Positions 17,072 to 24,881 of a stretch of DNA of 49,153 bases are shown here, in pieces. The notes under the pieces are model-generated. The model saw only the letters and a program-made list of their open reading frames with translations. It did no database searches and was not told where the DNA came from. Made by a program: the position numbers and the translations under genes. Source of the stretch: CAMYLR01 sp039588915 (GTDB taxonomy: Bacteria; Gemmatimonadota; Gemmatimonadetes; JACCXV01; JAHWKZ01); contig JBDGYV010000008.1 in the NCBI GenBank assembly GCA_039588915.1, positions 1-49,153 on the forward strand, written 5' to 3'. The stretch's first letter is position 1; each line of letters opens with the position of its first letter.

Positions 17072-17861
17072 GATACTTCGAGCGGTTCGGGACGGTCATC
17101 TGGCGGTCGAAGACGCGCACCGGGAGCTACAGGCCGTTTCGCCGCTCGAGACGCTTCCGTTCGCCACCATCGATCATCACCGAGCATCCCGGACCGGGTT
17201 TCCGGAGGTGATCTTCTGCGCCGGCAAGACCGCAGCCCAGGCCGGCGCCATCGCGGCACGGATCTGGGATCGATCGGGACATTTGTTGGCGACGCGAGCC
17301 GACGACGAGCATGCCGCGGCGATCCGAGCTGCAGTCCCTGGCGCGCGCCACAACCCGCTGGCACGCACCGTCAGCGCGGGAGCACCGCCACCGGCATCGG
17401 GTCGCCCGGTGGTGGTAATGACTGCGGGAACCAGCGATCTCCCGGTGGCGGAGGAGGCGATCGAGACCGTGCGCCTGCACGGTGAACCGGTCGTGCGGGT
17501 GGCTGACGTCGGTGTAGCCGGCATCCACCGCACGCTGGCCCACCGCGAAACGGTGGCGGAAGCGGGTGTGGTGGTGGTCGTGGCCGGCATGGAGGGCGCA
17601 CTGCCGTCGGTCATCGGCGGTCTGACTCCCGCCCCGGTCATCGCCGTGCCCACCAGCATCGGTTATGGCGCCTCGTTCGGTGGGCTGACCGCGCTGTTGG
17701 CGATGTTGAGCAGCTGCGCTCCGGGGATTACGGTCGTCAACATCGACAATGGTTTTGGCGCCGGAGTAGCGGCCGCCCGCATCAACGCTTTGCGCCGATC
17801 CGGGGTCGACTCGGGCTCCGGCAGCGACTCGATAGCCGGTGAGGAGAACGCCTGTGCCTGA
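17049..17861 (+). CDS. larB: Nickel-pincer cofactor biosynthesis protein LarB
   Basis: LarB carboxylates and hydrolyses nicotinic acid adenine dinucleotide to pyridinium-3,5-biscarboxylic acid mononucleotide, the first step to the nickel-pincer nucleotide of lactate racemase and related enzymes. The family signature DHHRASRTGFPEVIFCAGKT lies near the N-terminus, and the PurE-like core has MTAGTSDLPVAEEA and the Gly-rich TSIGYGASFGG. Length (about 270) is normal. ATG 17049 gives the expected N-terminus; TTG 17040 or ATG 17052 are alternatives. It diverges from and overlaps the PPTase gene. Its partner larC is 11 kb downstream; larE is not in the window. Confidence 0.92.
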   Translation: MMQDSLRTILRAVRDGHLAVEDAHRELQAVSPLETLPFATIDHHRASRTGFPEVIFCAGKTAAQAGAIAARIWDRSGHLLATRADDEHAAAIRAAVPGARHNPLARTVSAGAPPPASGRPVVVMTAGTSDLPVAEEAIETVRLHGEPVVRVADVGVAGIHRTLAHRETVAEAGVVVVVAGMEGALPSVIGGLTPAPVIAVPTSIGYGASFGGLTALLAMLSSCAPGITVVNIDNGFGAGVAAARINALRRSGVDSGSGSDSIAGEENACA

Positions 17862-18252
17862 GCAAGTGTACCCGATATCGAACGAGGATGATGCTGGCCA
17901 CAAAGCCAAGCAAGTCCTGGTCGAGCTGGCGCTGCTCCTGCCGCACTTTGTTCTGTTGCTCAAACGATTGTTGACCGACCCTCGGGTTCCCAAACGAAGC
18001 AAGCTCATCTTGGGGGGTACCGTCTTGTATTTGGTTTCGCCGATCGATGTGATCCCCGATTTCGTGCCCGGGCTGGGTCAACTCGATGACATCGTGGTGG
18101 CGCTCCTGGCGCTGCACAGTCTCCTCAATCGCGTCGATGAGGACGTCGTGATGGAGCACTGGGACGGTCGCCGTGACGTGATTCTGGCGATCAAGCAGGG
18201 CGTCGGGGCTGCCGCCAGCCTGCTCCCCGGCGATTGGGAATCGAAGGTCTGA
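17854..18252 (+). CDS. DUF1232 (YkvA-like) membrane protein
   Basis: A 132-residue protein with the DUF1232 core: DPRVPKRSKLILGGTVLYLVSPIDVIPDFVP followed by GQLDDIVVALLAL, i.e. two hydrophobic helices around the invariant SPIDxIPD motif. The family is widespread and functionally unassigned. GTG 17854 is chosen because GAGGAG (17841-17846) lies 7 nt upstream; an in-frame GTG at 17839 is possible. It overlaps the larB 3' end by 8 nt, so it is probably in the same transcript. Confidence 0.85.
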   Translation: MPEQVYPISNEDDAGHKAKQVLVELALLLPHFVLLLKRLLTDPRVPKRSKLILGGTVLYLVSPIDVIPDFVPGLGQLDDIVVALLALHSLLNRVDEDVVMEHWDGRRDVILAIKQGVGAAASLLPGDWESKV

Positions 18253-18268
18253 TCGGGGTATTCGATCG

Positions 18269-18297
18269 TTGCTGATCAAGGCAGTTAGCGATAAATT
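18269..18297 (+). promoter_or_regulatory. Putative promoter of the yicC-gmk-rpoZ operon
   Basis: TTGCTG (18269-18274) and TAAATT (18292-18297) are spaced by 17 nt in an AT-rich gap of 68 nt between genes. A GGAGG ribosome binding site (18310-18314) and the yicC GTG follow, leaving a leader of about 17 nt. Confidence 0.4.
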
Positions 18298-18320
18298 TAA
18301 AAATTGACCGGAGGCGTCTC

Positions 18321-19211
18321 GTGATTCATAGCATGACTGGGTTCGGGCGCGGCGAGGCGCAGGTGGATGGTTACCAGTTTCTCGCCGAGATAAAGTCCGT
18401 CAATCACCGCTTTCTCAACACCAAGCTCCGACTTCCGCGGGAGTTCAGCCATCTCGAGAACACGCTGGTGGCGCAATGCGCCGAACGGTGTGAGCGGGGT
18501 CATCTATCGGCCAAGGTCGAGATCGAGCCGGTTGGCGGAGGCGGTTCGCAAGCGCCACGGGTGAACCAGCAACTGGTCGACCAGTTTCTCGAGATCGCCC
18601 GGGGCCTCGGGAGCCGGGTCCAAGGCGGGATCAGCATTCAGACGCTGTTGTCGTTGCCTGGGGTCGTAGAGTGGCATTCGGCAGGCGAGTTGCTCGACGA
18701 CGCGGCGTTTTTGGACGGAGCTGGTCAGGCTCTGAGCGCAGCATTGGACGAGCTGGTGGCGAGCCGCAGCACGGAAGGAGAGGCGCTGGAGCGAGAGTTT
18801 CGGAGCCGCTTGGAGACGATCGAGCGGTGGCGCCAGGTGCTTCAGGAACGGGCACCGGAGCGCGAGCAACGCGAGCGGCATCGATTGCGCGACAAAGTGC
18901 AAGCTTTGGTACCCGAGCTGGCGGAGGAACTCGACCATCGAGTGACGCAGGAGATCGTCCTGATTGCGGATCGGCTCGATATCAGCGAGGAACTGATGCG
19001 CATGCGAACCCACATCGAGCAGTTTGGATTAGAGTTGGCAGCCGCCAACGGCGGAGCCGTCGGCCGCAAGCTCACATTCCTGATTCAGGAGATGAACCGC
19101 GAGGCGAATACCGTGGCCGCCAAAGCGAATGATGCCGAGATGCAGCAGGCGGCGATCGAGATCAAGTCCGAGATGGAAAAACTCCGCGAGCAAGCCGAGA
19201 ACGTCGAGTGA
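18321..19211 (+). CDS. yicC: YicC/YloC-family endoribonuclease
   Basis: YicC proteins are endoribonucleases; the E. coli member affects RNA turnover. The N-terminus IHSMTGFGRGEAQ and the internal SVNHRFLNTKLRLPREF are hallmarks, and the C-terminal DUF1732 segment (GRKLTFLIQEMNREANTVAAKA) is complete. Length (296) is normal. GTG 18321 follows GGAGG by 6 nt. The order yicC - gmk - rpoZ - coaBC is conserved in many bacteria. Its TGA overlaps the gmk GTG by 4 nt. Confidence 0.93.
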   Translation: MIHSMTGFGRGEAQVDGYQFLAEIKSVNHRFLNTKLRLPREFSHLENTLVAQCAERCERGHLSAKVEIEPVGGGGSQAPRVNQQLVDQFLEIARGLGSRVQGGISIQTLLSLPGVVEWHSAGELLDDAAFLDGAGQALSAALDELVASRSTEGEALEREFRSRLETIERWRQVLQERAPEREQRERHRLRDKVQALVPELAEELDHRVTQEIVLIADRLDISEELMRMRTHIEQFGLELAAANGGAVGRKLTFLIQEMNREANTVAAKANDAEMQQAAIEIKSEMEKLREQAENVE

Positions 19212-19876
19212 GCGTGGAGGCCACGACGCGACCGTTTCTGATCATCTTGTCGGCGCCAAGTGGAGCTGGCAAAACCACCGTCGCGAACGAGATCTTGAAG
19301 CTGGACCCGAGGCTGCGATTCTCGGTCTCGCTGACGACCCGCCCCCGGCGTGAGGGCGAGGTAGGCGAGGGGGATTACCGTTTCGTTGATGTGACCGAGT
19401 TCGAGCGCGCCAGAGACGCGGACGAGTTGGCCGAGTGGGCGTTGGTGCATGGCCATCTCTATGGTACGCCCAGATCGGAGATCGCAGCTACGCTGGCGGA
19501 CGGCTTTTATGTACTGCTCGACGTCGACGTGCAGGGTGGTGCGCAGCTCATGCGCGAGTACCCCGACGCAGTAACCGTGTTTTTGCTGCCGCCGTCGCAT
19601 GCGACGCTGGAAGAGCGCCTTCAGGGTCGTGGCACGGAGTCGCCGGAGGCGATCCAGGCCCGGGTTGATGAGGCGCTAAACGAGATCGATTGCGTGGCTG
19701 ATTATCGGTATGTGATAGTCAATCACGAGGTGAAGAGAACGGTTGAAGTGTTCGCTAGTATCATCCGCGCCGAGGAGCATCGACGCGCTCGGCGTGATAG
19801 CCTTCAAGAATGGATCGATAGCCGCTTTCCCGATCGAGGACGAGTGGAAGCGATCTGCGGATCAGGAGGGAATTGA
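19208..19876 (+). CDS. gmk: Guanylate kinase
   Basis: Phosphorylates GMP to GDP with ATP. The P-loop is SAPSGAGKTT, followed by the GMP-binding segment VSLTTRPRREGEVGEGDYRFV and YGTPRSEI. At 222 residues it is slightly longer than the ~205 typical, with the excess at the C-terminus (RARRDSLQEWIDSRF...). Starts at GTG 19208 in a 4-nt overlap with yicC; the last base of its TGA is the first base of the rpoZ ATG. Confidence 0.95.
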   Translation: MSVEATTRPFLIILSAPSGAGKTTVANEILKLDPRLRFSVSLTTRPRREGEVGEGDYRFVDVTEFERARDADELAEWALVHGHLYGTPRSEIAATLADGFYVLLDVDVQGGAQLMREYPDAVTVFLLPPSHATLEERLQGRGTESPEAIQARVDEALNEIDCVADYRYVIVNHEVKRTVEVFASIIRAEEHRRARRDSLQEWIDSRFPDRGRVEAICGSGGN

Positions 19877-20088
19877 TGCAGGTTTATACAGCAGGTGAGA
19901 TCGCCGCCGCGACCTCGGGCGAGAACAAGTACGAATCGATCATGGTCGCTGCCGCCTATGCGCGCAAGCTCAACGAGCTGCCCAAGGAAGGTGGTAAGGA
20001 GTGGAAGAGCAAATACACGACGCGCGCTCTAGAAGACCTCGTCTCAGGCGAGATCGACTACGCGGTCGTAGATAAGAGGGCGCCGTAG
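19876..20088 (+). CDS. rpoZ: RNA polymerase omega subunit
   Basis: A 70-residue omega-like protein that would assist assembly of the RNA polymerase beta-prime subunit. Recognisable parts are the N-terminal tract with KYESIMVAAAYARKLNEL and a C-terminal segment YTTRALEDLVSGEIDYAVV, matching the omega fold; the sequence is otherwise divergent. Its place between gmk and coaBC is the standard one. ATG 19876 lies 6 nt after AGGAGG (19864-19869). Confidence 0.85.
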   Translation: MQVYTAGEIAAATSGENKYESIMVAAAYARKLNELPKEGGKEWKSKYTTRALEDLVSGEIDYAVVDKRAP

Positions 20089-20129
20089 TCGAGCCTCGAC
20101 CATTCGCTGGCCGGGTTATCACTCTCGGG

Positions 20130-21341
20130 GTGACGTCCGGCATCGCCTGTTATAAGGCGGTCGACCTCATGCGCGATCTGCAGCGCGCGGGCGCTCGGGT
20201 TCGTGTCGTCGAGAGTGCTTCAGCGGCCGAGCTCGTACGACCTGCGCTGTTCGAGGCATTGAGCGGCGAGGATGTCGGAACCTCGCTGTGGGAAGGATGG
20301 TCCCACGACGAGGAGGGCGCCTACTCTCAGTTTCCGCACCTCGACTTCGCCCGCGGCATCGATGCGCTGGTTGTGGCCCCGGCTACCGCTAGCCTGCTCG
20401 GCAAGGCCGCGGCGGGGATCGGCGACGACTTGTTGACGACGACGCTGCTGGCGGTCAATCCGCGAAAGACCCCGGTGGTGCTAGTACCGACCATGAACGC
20501 GACGATGTACGCTCACCCGGCGGTGGTTGCCAACCGCGCGGTGTTGCGCGAACGCGGGTATTGGATCGTCACCCCGGACGAGGGGCCGTTAGCGTGTGGT
20601 GAGGAGGGGATCGGCCGGTGGCCGGGCAACCGATCGATCGTGGCGGCGCTCGATCGGGTCGTCAACGGCACTACACGGTTGGAAGGCCATCGCGTCGTTG
20701 TGACTGCCGGCCGCACCGAGGAGGACGTTGACCCGGCGCGAACGTTGACCAATCGCGCCAGCGGACGGATGGGTTTCGCGCTCGCCAGAGCGGCGTGGCT
20801 CCAGGGAGCCGACGTCACGCTGATTCACGGGCCGACCGAGGTGTTACCACCGCCTTTCGTTCGGACAGTCGCGGTGCGAACGGTCGCCGAGATGAGCGAA
20901 GCGGTCCGCGCAGTGCTGCCCGGCGCGGCACAGCTTTGGATGGCGGCGGCGGTGAACGACTGGTCGCCTGAGAAAGCAGAGCACAAGCTCAAGAAGGACG
21001 AGTGGGACGGCGTGTTACAGCTGGCCCGCACCGAGGATATCTTGGCGCGCGCTGCCGCCGATCGCGATCCGACAACGGTGCTGGTCGGTTTTGCGGTCGA
21101 GACCGATGATATACTCGAGCGCGCGCGGTCGAAACTCGAATCGAAGGGTTGCGACTACGTCGTCGTGAATAACCCACTCGAAGAAGGTGCCGGATTCGGT
21201 CACACCACGAACCGGGTGGCGTTGTTGGGTCGCGACGGAGCGATCACCGATTTCGAGTTGATGTCGAAACGCGAGCTTGCCGAGCGGCTCGTCAACCACG
21301 TTCTCGATCAACAGAGTGCATTGACAACGGCCGAGAGGTGA
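20130..21341 (+). CDS. coaBC: Bifunctional CoaBC (PPC synthetase/decarboxylase)
   Basis: Joins cysteine to 4'-phosphopantothenate (CoaB) and decarboxylates the product (CoaC) in CoA synthesis. CoaC half: GIACYKAVDLMRDL, ALVVAPATASLLGKAAAGIGDDL, PTMNATMYAHP and ACGEEGIGRWP. CoaB half: VVVTAGRTEEDVDPARTLTN, then AAAVNDWSPEKAEHKLKKDE. Both halves look complete, but GTG 20130 falls within the first beta strand: in-frame codons upstream read GRVITLG, as the family expects, yet no ATG/GTG/TTG occurs back to the stop codon at 20073. The true start is therefore probably non-canonical (for example GTC 20088, 7 nt after AAGAGGG). Confidence 0.92.
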   Translation: MTSGIACYKAVDLMRDLQRAGARVRVVESASAAELVRPALFEALSGEDVGTSLWEGWSHDEEGAYSQFPHLDFARGIDALVVAPATASLLGKAAAGIGDDLLTTTLLAVNPRKTPVVLVPTMNATMYAHPAVVANRAVLRERGYWIVTPDEGPLACGEEGIGRWPGNRSIVAALDRVVNGTTRLEGHRVVVTAGRTEEDVDPARTLTNRASGRMGFALARAAWLQGADVTLIHGPTEVLPPPFVRTVAVRTVAEMSEAVRAVLPGAAQLWMAAAVNDWSPEKAEHKLKKDEWDGVLQLARTEDILARAAADRDPTTVLVGFAVETDDILERARSKLESKGCDYVVVNNPLEEGAGFGHTTNRVALLGRDGAITDFELMSKRELAERLVNHVLDQQSALTTAER

Positions 21342-22057
21342 GCGCCCGACGTGCGAGTGGCGAGGGGGTCGCTCGGTTGGCGAGAGCCCGGGCTCTCGGC
21401 GAACGTTTCTTGTATCGGACAGACGAAGTGGCCGAAGAGACGGTAAGCTCAACCAGCGCCGCCCCGGACGAGACCGGTTTTGACGCCGCCGGATGGGATA
21501 CGCTGCGACAGGAAGTGCTCGACTGCACTAAGTGCGAGCTCCACAAGAGCCGGACCCAAGGCGTCTTTGGTAGCGGAACACCGGACACCGGTTTTATGAT
21601 CGTCGGCGAAGCGCCGGGCTACTACGAGGATCAGCAAGGTGAGGCGTTCGTCGGGAAGGCCGGCCAGCTATTGACGAAGATCCTGGCGGCGATCGGCTTC
21701 GGGCGTGACGAAGTGTTTATCACCAATATCTTGAAGAGCCGGCCGCCAAAAAACGCCGATCCGACCCCGAATCAGATCGCGGCTTGTGAGCCGTACCTCG
21801 AGCGGCAGATCGAGATCATCGATCCGGCTGTGATCCTGGCGCTCGGTCGTCACGCCGCGCGCACGCTGCTGAGCATCGACGGCTCGATGGCCTCGCTCCG
21901 CGGGCGCGTGTTCGAGTATAGGGGCGTGCCGTTGGTGGCGACGTATCATCCGGCGGCGCTGCTCCGAAACCCAAATCTCAAGCGCCCGACGTGGGAGGAT
22001 GTTCAATTGGCTAGAAAGGTGTACGACGAGGAGCTGCAGAGGCGGGCTTCGCAATGA
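21338..22057 (+). CDS. Family 4-like uracil-DNA glycosylase
   Basis: Removes uracil from DNA. Signatures are GEAPGYYEDQQGEAFVGKAGQLL (motif A), TNILKSRPPKNADPTPNQIAAC, and the motif-B-like TYHPAALLRNPNLK. Family 4 enzymes normally hold a 4Fe-4S cluster with four cysteines. Here Cys63, Cys66 and Cys150 are present, but the usual Cys of KCRPP is Ser134. A 55-residue N-terminal extension precedes the domain. It starts at GTG 21338 within the coaBC stop and overlaps dnaB by 4 nt. Glycosylase function is likely; the state of the cluster is uncertain. Confidence 0.9.
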   Translation: MSARRASGEGVARLARARALGERFLYRTDEVAEETVSSTSAAPDETGFDAAGWDTLRQEVLDCTKCELHKSRTQGVFGSGTPDTGFMIVGEAPGYYEDQQGEAFVGKAGQLLTKILAAIGFGRDEVFITNILKSRPPKNADPTPNQIAACEPYLERQIEIIDPAVILALGRHAARTLLSIDGSMASLRGRVFEYRGVPLVATYHPAALLRNPNLKRPTWEDVQLARKVYDEELQRRASQ

Positions 22058-23433
22058 CCGACGGCGTGGCCACGATCCCCTCCGCGATCATGACTCCGAC
22101 CGGGGTCGAACGTGTTCCACCACACAGCGACGAAGCCGAGATCTCAGTTCTCGGCGGGATGTTGCTCGAGGAGACTGCTGCCGATCGAGCGATGGAGATT
22201 CTCGACCGGGAGGACTTCTACCATCCCGCTCACCGGCGAATCTTTGCCGCCATCGGCGACCTCCGCGATCAGGGCCACGCGCCGGACGCGCTCGCGGTGC
22301 GTGAAGAGCTCAATCGGGTGGGGGCGCTCGAAGAGGTCGGCGGCGAGGAATACCTGGCGCGCATCGTCGAGATCGTGCCGACCGCCGCCAATATCGATTA
22401 CCACGCACGGTTGGTGCTGGACTCCGCGGTCAAGCGGCGGCTGATTCTGGCGGGCACCGATATCGCCACCGAGGCGTATCGCTCTACTGACCGCTCCGAC
22501 CAACTTCTGAATCGCGCGGAAGAGCGGATCTTCCGTCTGTCGGAGCACCGTTTCAAGAAGTCGTTTACCGCCATCGGCCAGCTCCTCCAGGGGGCGCTGA
22601 TGCAACTCGAATCGCTGTCGTCGCAGAAGGAAGCGATCACCGGGGTGGCGACCGGCTTCCGGGATCTCGACGAGTTCACGGCCGGTTTGCAACTCAGCGA
22701 TCTGATCATCGTGGCCGGCCGACCATCAATGGGAAAGACGAGCCTTGCGCTGAACATCGCCGCCCACGCGGCGATCGTGGAAGACCTTCCGGTCGCGGTC
22801 TTCAGCCTCGAGATGTCGATGGAGCAGCTCGTTCAGCGACTGATCAGCACCGAGGGGGGTGTGTCGCTCAAGACGTTGCGCACCGGTCAGGCCTCGAGCG
22901 AGCAGTGGAAGAACGTGGCTGACGCCTGCGAACGGTTGCGGCGCGCGGCGATCTATATCGATGACAGCGGCCTGCTGAATGTTCTCGAAATGCGGGCCAA
23001 GGCGAGACGCCTCAAACAGCAGCGCGACATCGGAATGGTGATCGTCGACTACCTCCAGCTCATGGAGAGCGGGACACGCGCCGAGAGTCGCCAGCAGGAG
23101 ATCACCGAGATCAGCCGATCCCTCAAGGCGCTGTCCAAGGAGCTCAACATCCCGGTCGTCGCGTTGTCGCAGCTTTCGCGTGGGCCCGAGCACCGTGCGG
23201 ACCAGCGACCGCGATTGGCGGATCTCAGGGAGAGCGGGTCGCTGGAGCAGGATGCCGACGTGGTGATCTTCCTCTACCGCGACGAGTACTACCATCCCGA
23301 CACCGAGAAGCAGGGAATCGCGGAAGTGATTGTGGGCAAAAACCGCAACGGGCCCACAGGGTCGGTTGAGCTCGTGTTCTTGAGCGAGTACATGCGGTTC
23401 GAGACCCTCGACCCCTTCCACTCCACCCCTTGA
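22054..23433 (+). CDS. dnaB: Replicative DNA helicase DnaB
   Basis: Hexameric 5'-3' helicase of the replication fork. The N-terminal domain begins PPHSDEAEISVLGGMLLEE, and the RecA-like C-domain has Walker A GRPSMGKTSLALNIA (near residue 222), VFSLEMSMEQLVQR, the Walker B strand MVIVDYLQLM and the arginine-finger region SQLSRGPEHRADQRPRLADLRESG. Length 459 is standard and no intein interrupts it. ATG 22054 overlaps the UDG stop; the TGA overlaps the radA TTG. Confidence 0.97.
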   Translation: MTDGVATIPSAIMTPTGVERVPPHSDEAEISVLGGMLLEETAADRAMEILDREDFYHPAHRRIFAAIGDLRDQGHAPDALAVREELNRVGALEEVGGEEYLARIVEIVPTAANIDYHARLVLDSAVKRRLILAGTDIATEAYRSTDRSDQLLNRAEERIFRLSEHRFKKSFTAIGQLLQGALMQLESLSSQKEAITGVATGFRDLDEFTAGLQLSDLIIVAGRPSMGKTSLALNIAAHAAIVEDLPVAVFSLEMSMEQLVQRLISTEGGVSLKTLRTGQASSEQWKNVADACERLRRAAIYIDDSGLLNVLEMRAKARRLKQQRDIGMVIVDYLQLMESGTRAESRQQEITEISRSLKALSKELNIPVVALSQLSRGPEHRADQRPRLADLRESGSLEQDADVVIFLYRDEYYHPDTEKQGIAEVIVGKNRNGPTGSVELVFLSEYMRFETLDPFHSTP

Positions 23434-24806
23434 CGGCGGCGCGCACCCGGACACGGTTCACCTGTACAGCTTGTGGCGCAACGGCTCCTCGATGGGGTGG
23501 GCGTTGCACCGCGTGCGAGGCTTGGAACACGCTCGTCGAAGAGGTCGTCGAGCGCGGCGAAGCCACCGTTAGCGCCGTGCCCGACGTGCAGTCTTTGGCT
23601 GACGTTGCGGCGACCGACTTGGCGCGTCGATCCAGCGGACTTGGCGAGCTCGACCGGTTGTTGGGTGGCGGCGTCGTTCCCGGGTCGATCGCGCTCGTGG
23701 CCGGCGAGCCAGGCGTCGGGAAATCGACGCTGCTCCTACAGGTGGCCGGCCAGATGGCCGCCGACGGTCAGCGGGTGCTCTACCTCGCAGGGGAGGAGTC
23801 GCCGGCTCAGATCCGGCTCCGCGCCGAGCGGCTGGGTGTACCCACATCGAATGTCTTGATAGCCGCGGGGACTGCCGTCGATGGGCTGCTTGCGGCGTGT
23901 CGGCAGGCGTCGCCCGAGATCATCGTCTGTGACTCGATCCAAACGGTTTACGATCCGGCTTTGTCGAGCGCTCCCGGGTCGGTGTCTCAAGTGCGCGCTG
24001 CCGCCGACGCTTTCCAGCGATACTGCAAGACTACCGGTACCAGCGCTTTTTTGGTCGGACACGTCACCAAGGAAGGCGGGATCGCGGGTCCCAAGACGCT
24101 GGAGCACGTCGTCGACGTGGTGCTTCAGTTCGAGGGCGACCACCACCACGAACTGCGGGTCTTGAGAGCGCTCAAGAACCGCTATGGGTCGACCCACGAG
24201 ATCGCGGTCTTCACGATGCACGACGGTGGTCTCGAGGTGGTCGATAACCCATCGGCGATGTTCCTCGGCGCCGGACGCGACGCGGAGCCGGTGCCCGGTT
24301 CGGCACACGTGGCCAGCATGCAGGGGACACGGCCGCTGGTCATCGAGGTGCAGGCGTTGGTCGCCTCGAGTCCGTACTCGACGCCGCAGCGCGTGGCCGG
24401 CGGGTTCGACGCGCGTCGGTTGTCGCTGTTGCTAGCGGTCCTAGAGCGGAAAGCCGAGTTCGCGCTCGGCGCGAGTGATGTGTTTATAAACGTGGTCGGC
24501 GGGCTTACGCTCACCGAGCCGGCGGTCGACCTGGGTGTGGTTACAGCGTTGGCATCCAGCCGAGCGGATCGGCCGGTGCGCCAGGGAACGGTTGTCTTTG
24601 GAGAGGTCGGTTTGACCGGCGAGGTGCGGCCGGTGCGGTGGTCCGCGGCCCGTCTCAAGGAGGCTGCGCGGCTGGGCTTCGAGCGCGCCGTTCTGGCAAC
24701 TCCCGATCGTGATCGGGCCCGAACCCCCACCGAGCGTGACGTGGGGATAGCCCTGGAAACCGCTGCCACAGTGCGCGAGGCGGTTGCGCTCGCGCTGTCA
24801 AAATGA
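23430..24806 (+). CDS. radA: DNA repair protein RadA/Sms
   Basis: RecA-like ATPase that drives branch migration during recombinational repair. An N-terminal zinc finger has CTACG and CTACEAW; Walker A is GEPGVGKSTLLLQVA; the RadA-specific motif is KNRYG (a variant of the usual KNRFG); and a Lon-like C-terminal domain contains FINVVGGLTLTEPAVDLGV. Length 458 is normal. The start is TTG 23430 in a 4-nt overlap with dnaB. Confidence 0.96.
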   Translation: MTAARTRTRFTCTACGATAPRWGGRCTACEAWNTLVEEVVERGEATVSAVPDVQSLADVAATDLARRSSGLGELDRLLGGGVVPGSIALVAGEPGVGKSTLLLQVAGQMAADGQRVLYLAGEESPAQIRLRAERLGVPTSNVLIAAGTAVDGLLAACRQASPEIIVCDSIQTVYDPALSSAPGSVSQVRAAADAFQRYCKTTGTSAFLVGHVTKEGGIAGPKTLEHVVDVVLQFEGDHHHELRVLRALKNRYGSTHEIAVFTMHDGGLEVVDNPSAMFLGAGRDAEPVPGSAHVASMQGTRPLVIEVQALVASSPYSTPQRVAGGFDARRLSLLLAVLERKAEFALGASDVFINVVGGLTLTEPAVDLGVVTALASSRADRPVRQGTVVFGEVGLTGEVRPVRWSAARLKEAARLGFERAVLATPDRDRARTPTERDVGIALETAATVREAVALALSK

Positions 24807-24826
24807 CGATGATTGTCTGTTGGATC

Positions 24827-24859
24827 GCATCGCCCATCATTCAATACATATGGCGATGC
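24827..24859 (+). other. Inverted repeat upstream of the PIN/TRAM gene
   Basis: GCATCGCC (24827-24834) and GGCGATGC (24852-24859) are perfect 8-bp complements around a 17-nt AT-rich loop in the 75-nt gap between radA and the PIN/TRAM gene. No T-tract follows, so it could be a weak terminator, an mRNA leader structure or an operator. Confidence 0.4.
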
Positions 24860-24881
24860 GGAATAGAACCGGAGGTATACC

